Assembly: GCA_035760665.1 (NCBI GenBank)
Contig: DASTSN010000012.1
Coordinates: 1 to 20,079 of the forward strand
Direction: 5' to 3'
DNA from: DASTSN01 sp035760665
GTDB lineage: Bacteria; Bacteroidota; Bacteroidia; Chitinophagales; Chitinophagaceae
DNA length: 20,079 nt
Shown: positions 14,880 to 20,079 of the stretch, in pieces
Numbering within the stretch: position 1 is the stretch's first letter
How the letters are laid out: each line of letters opens with the position of its first letter
Made by a program: the position numbers and the translations under genes
The notes under the pieces: model-generated
What the model saw: only the letters and a program-made list of their open reading frames with translations
What the model was told of the DNA's origin: nothing
Database searches by the model: none

Positions 14880-15695
14880 TCAATTCCCCGCAAGATCGTT
14901 ATACAGTTGTAAATAGTCTGTTAAATCTGACTCGGCATTATACTGCAGCGTTTTTTTACCCCGCACTTTGGAAAACTCGTCGGTCAGTTTTTTATCAATT
15001 TTTTCGGCACCGAATGTAATGGCATCGGCATAAGTGGCCCCGCCTTTAAACATGGCTGTGTTATTGGCATCTTTAAAGGGCTCCAGGTCCTTTTCTTTCA
15101 AAGAAGCGTGGATGAGTGCTTTTTTTATAAAATCGCTTCCCAACTTTTCTTTGAAGGTATTTTGCCCAATGGTGAAAACGATTTTACTATGAGCAAATAC
15201 CGGCTCTTTTTTATAAATGGTTTTCAGATAAGCCGGAATTAAACCTGTCATCCAGCCGCTGCAATGAATGACATCCGGCGGCCAGCCAAATTTCTTCACA
15301 GTTTCCAAAGCACCCTTGCAGAAAAAAATTGTCCGCAAGCCATTATCATCAAACCATTTTTCCTCTTCGTCATGAAAAACGAATTTTCGCTTGAACAATT
15401 CTTCGTTATCCAGGAAATAAACCTGCAGCCTTGCGTTGGGAAGAGAAGCTACTTTAATTTGCAGCGGTAAGTCATCATTATCCACAGAAACATTGATACC
15501 CGATAAACGTACAACCTCGTGCAGGCGGTGACGGCGCTCGTTGATAACACCAAACCGCGGCATGATACACCGTACTTCAAAACCATTATCATTGGCCTTG
15601 ATAGCCAATTTATTAACAATTTCAGAAAACTCAGTCAGCTCCAGGTAGGGCGACATTTCATTAGCTATAAATAAAATTCTTTTCTTTGCCGACAT
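14880..15695 (-). CDS. stand-alone GT5 N-terminal domain ('glycogen/starch synthase'), probably not a full synthase
   Basis: The 271-residue protein aligns with the N-terminal Rossmann domain of GT5 glycogen/starch synthase: KRILFIANEMSPY (5-17), a NERRHRLHEVVRLSGIN block, LQVYFLDNEELFKRK and DVIHCSGWMTGLIPAYLK. Two features argue against normal synthase activity. The ADP-glucose-binding KTGGL loop is replaced by ELTEF (residues 19-23), and the entire C-terminal GT1-type half is missing. Such short proteins are a conserved Bacteroidota family, annotated by similarity, so this is probably not a truncation. It is divergent from panC, with a good -7 box upstream. It could be a regulator, a partner of another glycosyltransferase or an enzyme on another substrate. 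Confidence 0.8.
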   Translation of the reverse strand: MSAKKRILFIANEMSPYLELTEFSEIVNKLAIKANDNGFEVRCIMPRFGVINERRHRLHEVVRLSGINVSVDNDDLPLQIKVASLPNARLQVYFLDNEELFKRKFVFHDEEEKWFDDNGLRTIFFCKGALETVKKFGWPPDVIHCSGWMTGLIPAYLKTIYKKEPVFAHSKIVFTIGQNTFKEKLGSDFIKKALIHASLKEKDLEPFKDANNTAMFKGGATYADAITFGAEKIDKKLTDEFSKVRGKKTLQYNAESDLTDYLQLYNDLAGN

Positions 15696-15766
15696 TGTTT
15701 GTCCTGTTTAGTTAAAACATACTGCCTGACGTGATTGCTGGATATTGGCAGGCTAAAGCAAGGGCG

Positions 15767-15774
15767 CAAAGGTA
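15767..15774 (-). promoter_or_regulatory. -7 promoter box (TACCTTTG) for the GT5-like gene
   Basis: TACCTTTG on the minus strand matches TAnnTTTG and continues as CGCCC, closely paralleling the metK box. The leader would be about 65 bases. No convincing -33 TTTG is present at the usual distance. Confidence 0.55.
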
Positions 15775-15832
15775 ACTAATTTATCCTTAAAATCGCCCGG
15801 AACAGGGGTTTTAAGTACCAAAAGGCTTGATT

Positions 15833-16684
15833 ATGATGATTGTTAAACAAGTAACTGCCCTCCGGCATTTTCTTTCCGGTCAAAAGGAAAATGGTATCAA
15901 AACCGGCTTTGTTCCTACTATGGGCGCCCTGCACCAAGGGCATATATCTTTGATTGAACGGTCAAAAAACGAAACCGGGCTTACCATTTGCAGCATTTTT
16001 GTCAACCCCGCGCAATTCAACGATCCAACTGATTTTCGCAAATATCCTGTCAACACAGAAAATGATATTTTGCTGCTGGAGAAGGCTGGCTGCGACGTAT
16101 TATTCCTGCCCACGGTCGATGAAATCTACCCCGGCGGTCAAATTCCGGATACGCACTATCCACTGGGCTACCTGGAAACTATATTGGAGGGTAAATACCG
16201 GCCCGGGCATTTCCAGGGTGTTTGTAAAGTGGTGCATCGCTTACTGGATGCCGTGCAACCGGACAACCTCTACCTTGGCCAAAAAGATTACCAGCAATGC
16301 ATGGTGATCGAAAAACTGGTACAGTTAATCGGCCCCGGGTTAACACCTGCCATCATTCAATGCCCCACCCTGCGGGAACCAGACGGCCTGGCAATGAGCA
16401 GCCGGAATATGCGGTTAACTCAGGAGGAACGTCAAACTGCCACAACGATTTACCAGTCTCTCCTGCAGATTAAGGAAGAATTGCAGCCGGGTAATCTTTC
16501 ACCCGTCATCGAAAATGCTAAGAACCTGCTCAAAAAAAACGGATTTAAAACAGACTACGTATCAATTGCTGATGCACAAACATTGCAGCCCGTTGATCAA
16601 TGGGATGGTCAGGTGAAACTGGTAGCACTAATTGCAGCGTTCTTAAACGAGGTTAGGCTGATAGACAACCTGTTGCTGAATTAA
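15833..16684 (+). CDS. panC: pantothenate synthetase (pantoate-beta-alanine ligase)
   Basis: Joins pantoate and beta-alanine with ATP, through a pantoyl-adenylate, to make pantothenate. From ATG 15833 the protein has 283 residues with FVPTMGALHQGH (26-37, HxGH nucleotide motif), FVNPAQF (56-62), YRPGHFQGV (122-130), YLGQKDYQQ (147-155) and MSSRN (188-192, a KMSKS equivalent). An AAAGG at 15821-15825 lies seven bases before this ATG. A second ATG at 15836 is also possible, and a TTG at 15827 is in frame but too close to the purine run. panD follows 54 bases later, with its own -7 box, so the two pathway genes are neighbours but may be separately transcribed. Confidence 0.95.
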   Translation: MMIVKQVTALRHFLSGQKENGIKTGFVPTMGALHQGHISLIERSKNETGLTICSIFVNPAQFNDPTDFRKYPVNTENDILLLEKAGCDVLFLPTVDEIYPGGQIPDTHYPLGYLETILEGKYRPGHFQGVCKVVHRLLDAVQPDNLYLGQKDYQQCMVIEKLVQLIGPGLTPAIIQCPTLREPDGLAMSSRNMRLTQEERQTATTIYQSLLQIKEELQPGNLSPVIENAKNLLKKNGFKTDYVSIADAQTLQPVDQWDGQVKLVALIAAFLNEVRLIDNLLLN

Positions 16685-16722
16685 CTGTTATCCCGGCCAA
16701 TCTCCGTCGTTTATAAATCACT

Positions 16723-16730
16723 TACTTTTG
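16723..16730 (+). promoter_or_regulatory. -7 promoter box (TACTTTTG) for panD
   Basis: TACTTTTG matches TAnnTTTG and ends nine bases before the panD ATG. Transcription would begin within a few bases of the start codon, giving an almost leaderless mRNA. No clear -33 TTTG is seen at the usual spacing. Confidence 0.45.
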
Positions 16731-16738
16731 TTTCATTT

Positions 16739-17083
16739 ATGGAAATTGAAGTACTTAAATCGAAAATACACCGTGCCGTCATTACCGAGGCCAACCTGAA
16801 TTATGTAGGCAGTATTACCATTGACGAAGACCTGATGGATGCTGCTAATATTATTGAAAATGAAAAAGTGCAGGTGGTAAACGTGAATAACGGGGAGCGT
16901 TTGGAGACTTACGTGATCCGGGGAAAAAGAGGTTCTGGCATTTGTTGCCTTAACGGACCGGCCGCCCGCAAAGGAATGACCGGTGATATCATCGTCATTA
17001 TTTCATATGCTACCATGGATTTCGAAAAAGCAAAGACCTTTAAACCATGGATAGTTTTTCCGAAGGAAGGAAATAAACTGTGA
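16739..17083 (+). CDS. panD: aspartate 1-decarboxylase precursor
   Basis: Pyruvoyl-dependent enzyme that decarboxylates L-aspartate to beta-alanine, the second substrate of PanC. The 114-residue protein has the self-cleavage site at G24-S25 (NYVGSITIDEDL); Ser25 becomes the pyruvoyl group of the alpha chain. K9 and H11, R54 (in YVIRG) and the GPAARKGMTGD block (79-89) match the active-site and turn residues of the family. Length is close to the usual 115-130. The YATMD tail is also typical. It sits between panC and the YbhN-like membrane protein, each with its own promoter candidate. Confidence 0.95.
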   Translation: MEIEVLKSKIHRAVITEANLNYVGSITIDEDLMDAANIIENEKVQVVNVNNGERLETYVIRGKRGSGICCLNGPAARKGMTGDIIVIISYATMDFEKAKTFKPWIVFPKEGNKL

Positions 17084-17130
17084 CATCCCGCTGACGAAAA
17101 TACGGCGCCCACCTTCATTGCATTTATTTG

Positions 17131-17162
17131 TTTTGAGAATTGACCACATCGTTTTATTTTAG
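17131..17162 (+). promoter_or_regulatory. promoter for the YbhN-like gene, short leader
   Basis: TTTTG (17131-17135), a 19-base spacer and TATTTTAG (17155-17162) form a good -33/-7 pair, with one mismatch in the -7 box. Five bases separate the box from the ATG at 17168, so the transcript is probably leaderless or nearly so. The octamer TATTTTAG also precedes the Nudix gene by four bases on the other strand. Confidence 0.45.
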
Positions 17163-17167
17163 GTACG

Positions 17168-18181
17168 ATGAAGAAAAACATGCTCACCATATTCCGGTAC
17201 CTTTTTTTTGTGGGCCTTGGTGCTTTTTTCGCATGGCTGTCGGTAAAAGATATCAACGCCGAGAGATGGGAGCATATTAAGACATCATTATCCCAGGCAC
17301 GTCAGTGGCTGTTCATCCCTGTTCTTTTTTTGCTGCTGCTGAGCCACTACAGCCGGAGCATTCGCTGGAAAATATTAATGGAGCCGCTGGGATATCACCC
17401 CACAACATTTAATGTATTTGCCGCTGTGATGGTGGGCTACCTGGTAAACTCCGGCGTGCCGCGGCTGGGGGAAGTGGTAAAATGTACCATGCTGGCCCGT
17501 TATGAAAAAGTAAGAGCCGACAAACTGGTGGGTACGATAGTCGTGGAAAGAGCTGTCGATGTGATTTGCCTTTTGTGCGTATTTGTTTTATCGTTGTTAT
17601 TAGAGGGCAACATTATCGGGGATTACATGAGGGAGAAACTGGTTGTTTTTTTTCATGACAAATCGGGTAGTCTGTCTTTCACAAAATTAAGTGTAGCTGC
17701 CGGCGGATTGCTGGCAGGAATTATCATTGTCTATTTCATCCTAAAGCGATTTGGCCATATCGATTTCGTAGCGAAAATAAAAAACGTACTGACAGGAATA
17801 TGGCATGGGTTAACCAGCATACGCTATGTGAAAAGAAAAGGATTATTCCTGTTTCATACAATATTCATCTGGATACTTTACCTGCTCAGTACTACAATTG
17901 GCATTTATGCATTAAAAGAAACCGCACAGCTTGGTATTGGTGGAGGATTAACCACCCTGGCCGTGGGCAGCGTGGGAATGATTTTAACCCCCGGCGGCAT
18001 CGGCGCTTACCCTTTACTGGTAGCCGAACTGATGGGATTGTACGGGCTTGACAGCAGCACGGTAGGCACAGCGCTGGGCTGGCTGTTATGGACAGCACAA
18101 ACATTTATTGTGCTGGCAACAGGGCTGGTATGCCTGGCACTTGTTACGAAACACAACAGGAACCGTTACCAGGCCGCTTAA
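17168..18181 (+). CDS. YbhN/LPG-synthase-like integral membrane protein (flippase-like)
   Basis: The 337-residue protein is polytopic, with about eight predicted transmembrane segments (roughly 7-25, 47-65, 75-95, 120-146, 170-190, 222-248, 258-290 and 300-330). It belongs to the lysylphosphatidylglycerol synthase transmembrane-region family (UPF0104/YbhN). Typical blocks are SRSIRWKILMEPLG, NSGVPRLGEVVKCTMLARYE and VVERAVDVICLL. The GGIGAYPLLVAELMGLYG block near the C-terminus also fits. It lacks the cytoplasmic aminoacyl-transferase domain of MprF, so lipid or polyprenyl-phosphate movement, not aminoacylation, is the likelier role; substrate unknown. It has its own promoter candidate and is followed by rfaE2 after 52 bases. 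Confidence 0.85.
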   Translation: MKKNMLTIFRYLFFVGLGAFFAWLSVKDINAERWEHIKTSLSQARQWLFIPVLFLLLLSHYSRSIRWKILMEPLGYHPTTFNVFAAVMVGYLVNSGVPRLGEVVKCTMLARYEKVRADKLVGTIVVERAVDVICLLCVFVLSLLLEGNIIGDYMREKLVVFFHDKSGSLSFTKLSVAAGGLLAGIIIVYFILKRFGHIDFVAKIKNVLTGIWHGLTSIRYVKRKGLFLFHTIFIWILYLLSTTIGIYALKETAQLGIGGGLTTLAVGSVGMILTPGGIGAYPLLVAELMGLYGLDSSTVGTALGWLLWTAQTFIVLATGLVCLALVTKHNRNRYQAA

Positions 18182-18233
18182 AACAACTGCATGAAACACC
18201 GTCATGCTATTTTATGATCCATAAATTCATGCA

Positions 18234-18722
18234 ATGAGAAACATTTTTGTTGCCGAACAGAAAATTTACGATCTGCCTTCGCTGGTTAAACAAATCGCAC
18301 AATGGCGGCTGACAGGCAAAACCGTTGCATTTACCAACGGTGTATTTGACCTGATGCACAAAGGACACATTTTTTCCCTCTCCCAAGCCGCAAAAGAAGC
18401 AGACATTCTGATCGTGGCCGTCAATGCAGACGTATCAGTTAAACGGTTGAAAGGAGACAGCAGGCCGTTGAATGACGAATACACCCGGGCTTTGTTGCTG
18501 GCATCTTTATTAATTGTAGATGCTGTTATCCTCTTTGAAGACGATACACCTTTATCAGTGATCAAAGCTCTGCTGCCGGATGTACTGGTAAAAGGCGGAG
18601 ATTATACAATCGATCAGATAGCCGGTGCCAAAGAAGTAATTGCCGCAGGTGGCAGGGTTATCATCAACCCAGTCATTGAAGGTATTTCCACCACGGCCAT
18701 TATACAAAAAGCCGGGAAATGA
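18234..18722 (+). CDS. rfaE2: D-glycero-beta-D-manno-heptose 1-phosphate adenylyltransferase (RfaE2/HldE C-terminal type)
   Basis: Nucleotidyltransferase that makes ADP-heptose for the LPS core. The 162-residue protein corresponds to the C-terminal half of bifunctional HldE only; the kinase half would be a separate gene elsewhere. TNGVFDLMHKGHI (34-46) holds the HxGH motif (H42 to H45). VAVNADVSVKRLKGDSRP (61-78) is the sugar-phosphate loop and EGISTTAII (149-157) the conserved C-terminal segment. No lone TAnnTTTG box is visible just upstream, so it may be read from the YbhN-like gene promoter or from a weak TATTTTAT box near 18207. Stand-alone RfaE2 is usual in Bacteroidota. Confidence 0.9.
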   Translation: MRNIFVAEQKIYDLPSLVKQIAQWRLTGKTVAFTNGVFDLMHKGHIFSLSQAAKEADILIVAVNADVSVKRLKGDSRPLNDEYTRALLLASLLIVDAVILFEDDTPLSVIKALLPDVLVKGGDYTIDQIAGAKEVIAAGGRVIINPVIEGISTTAIIQKAGK

Positions 18723-18797
18723 CGCAGAATCAAAAAACTTAATATTGAGAAACTACCCGGCTGTTTAATTTTAAGCAAACTTCAGAATCAGACATAT

Positions 18798-20079
18798 ATG
18801 CCTGCAAAAAGAAAAATTATTCCCCGTGATATCAGTTGGCTGTCGTTTAATGCAAGAGTATTGCAGGAAGCAGTTGATCCCACTGTGCCGCTTTATGAAC
18901 GAATACGTTTCCTGGGGATATTTTCCAATAACCTTGACGAATTCTTCCGGGTGCGGGTGGCTACACTGAAACGCATGGTTGAGCTGCGCAACCGCAAAGG
19001 ACGAATCAACATGCACCTGGAAACCGATCCCGACAAAATCCTTGACGAAATACAAATGCTTGTGCTGAACCAGCAAAGCGAGTTTAACCGCATCTGGGAG
19101 GAAATTTCCGCTGAATTAAAAAAAGAAAAAATATTTCTTGTCACAGAAAAAGAATTAAATAAGGAGCAGCAGGATTTTGTGCAGAAATATTACGAAGAGG
19201 AAGTCAGCCCAAATGTTATTCCACTAATGATCGAAAGCATTCCCGGGGTACCCTTTTTGCGGGATAAATCGATCTACCTGGGCGTGGTGATGTGGAAAAA
19301 AGACAGCATGCTGAAAAGAAAGTACGCCCTGATAGAAGTGCCCAGCCGCGTCCTGGGTCGTTTCCTGATCCTCCCCTCGCCCAGGGCGGACGAGCATCAT
19401 ATAATCCTCCTGGAAGATGTGATCCGATTTAACCTGCCCGAAATCTTTTCTTATTTTGGGTACGATGGCTACCAGTCAAACGTATTTAAAGTTACCCGGG
19501 ATGCAGAAATTGATATTGATAATGACATATCAACTTCCATTATTCAAAAAATCGAAAAAGGCTTAAAAAATCGTCGTAAAGGTAAGCCCGTGAGGTTTGT
19601 TTATGACCGTGAAATGGATGCAGGCCTGCTGGAATACCTGATAAGGCGGATGAATTTATCCAAACGGGACAACCTGATTCCCGGCGGCCGCATTCACAAT
19701 TTCCGGCATTTTATGGATTTCCCATCACAAGTTTTCCGGGAAAAAAGCAAGCGGCGCAAACCGTTTGACCATCCGTTGTTAACCGAAAAAAGAGTGTCCG
19801 ATGCAATTCTCGCACAAGACGTCATGCTGCATTTCCCTTATCATTCCTTTAACCCGGTGATCGATTTGCTGAAAGAGGCAGCCATTGATCCTGCTGTGAT
19901 GTCAATCAAAATCACCTGCTACCGGCTGGCGCCACAGTCGCGCATCATCAATGCCCTCATCAATGCTGTCAGGAATGGAAAGCAGGTAACCGTGATGCTG
20001 GAACTACGGGCCAGGTTTGATGAAGAAGCGAACCTTGAATGGAAAGAACGCCTGGAAGACGAAGGCGTAAAAGTGCTGA
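18798..20079 (+). CDS. ppk1: polyphosphate kinase 1, N-terminal part, runs off the window
   Basis: Reversibly forms polyphosphate from ATP. The gene starts at ATG 18798 and continues past the right edge; 427 codons are present, against about 690 in the family. IIPRDISWLSFNARVLQEA (7-25) is the N-domain signature, LGIFSNNLDEFFRVRVA follows, and PFDHPLLTEKR is the linker before the first catalytic domain. MLHFPYHSFNPVIDLL, then MSIKITCYRLA and VTVMLELRARFDEEANLEW are PPK1 catalytic-domain blocks. The two catalytic histidines lie beyond the window, so integrity of the enzyme cannot be checked. No obvious ribosome-binding site or TAnnTTTG box precedes it; it follows rfaE2 after 75 bases. Confidence 0.95.
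   Translation, partial: MPAKRKIIPRDISWLSFNARVLQEAVDPTVPLYERIRFLGIFSNNLDEFFRVRVATLKRMVELRNRKGRINMHLETDPDKILDEIQMLVLNQQSEFNRIWEEISAELKKEKIFLVTEKELNKEQQDFVQKYYEEEVSPNVIPLMIESIPGVPFLRDKSIYLGVVMWKKDSMLKRKYALIEVPSRVLGRFLILPSPRADEHHIILLEDVIRFNLPEIFSYFGYDGYQSNVFKVTRDAEIDIDNDISTSIIQKIEKGLKNRRKGKPVRFVYDREMDAGLLEYLIRRMNLSKRDNLIPGGRIHNFRHFMDFPSQVFREKSKRRKPFDHPLLTEKRVSDAILAQDVMLHFPYHSFNPVIDLLKEAAIDPAVMSIKITCYRLAPQSRIINALINAVRNGKQVTVMLELRARFDEEANLEWKERLEDEGVKVL

Overview
The window comes from a Bacteroidota chromosome, most likely family Chitinophagaceae or a close relative. Three things point there: several promoters carry the Bacteroidota-type -7 box TAnnTTTG, exported proteins end their signal peptides in 'AQ' or a lipobox Cys, and clade-typical genes are present (DUF4270 lipoprotein, GSCFA protein, stand-alone GT5-N 'glycogen/starch synthase', stand-alone RfaE2). 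The taxon is inferred from gene content; no rRNA or tRNA is present. Nearly all of the DNA is protein-coding, and I see no insertion sequence, CRISPR array, prophage or tRNA.

Layout. (1) 1-2932, + strand: miaE-like tRNA hydroxylase, then a NahK-like sugar 1-kinase followed 12 bases later by an aldose 1-epimerase. (2) 2914-4807, - strand: a tight pair of HMG-CoA lyase and a GSCFA protein whose 3' end overlaps the epimerase gene. (3) 4808-10518: a more accessory stretch with three exported proteins of unknown role, an HTH regulator on the - strand, a divergently transcribed gene pair (beta-barrel-like protein plus serine-hydrolase lipoprotein) and a class I SAM methyltransferase. (4) 10571-15695, - strand: housekeeping genes rlmB, a Nudix hydrolase and metK, then a DUF4270 lipoprotein and the GT5-N protein. 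(5) 15833 to the right edge, + strand: panC, panD, a YbhN/LPG-synthase-like membrane protein, rfaE2 and the first 427 codons of ppk1.

How the genes fit together. The kinase and mutarotase look like one sugar-entry module: the epimerase supplies the anomer and the kinase makes the sugar 1-phosphate. HMG-CoA lyase belongs to leucine or HMG-CoA breakdown. panC and panD supply the two halves of pantothenate biosynthesis (beta-alanine and its ligation to pantoate). rfaE2 makes ADP-heptose for LPS. The HTH gene and the divergent beta-barrel/serine-hydrolase pair share a 273-base intergenic region with two perfect palindromes, each placed within or over a candidate promoter, so a local regulatory circuit is plausible.

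No clearly new defence or mobile system was recognised. The most interesting signals are regulatory: a terminator hairpin whose loop holds the metK -7 box, a palindrome inside the HTH gene's own promoter, and several genes whose -7 box lies so close to the start codon that leaderless or very short-leader mRNAs are likely.
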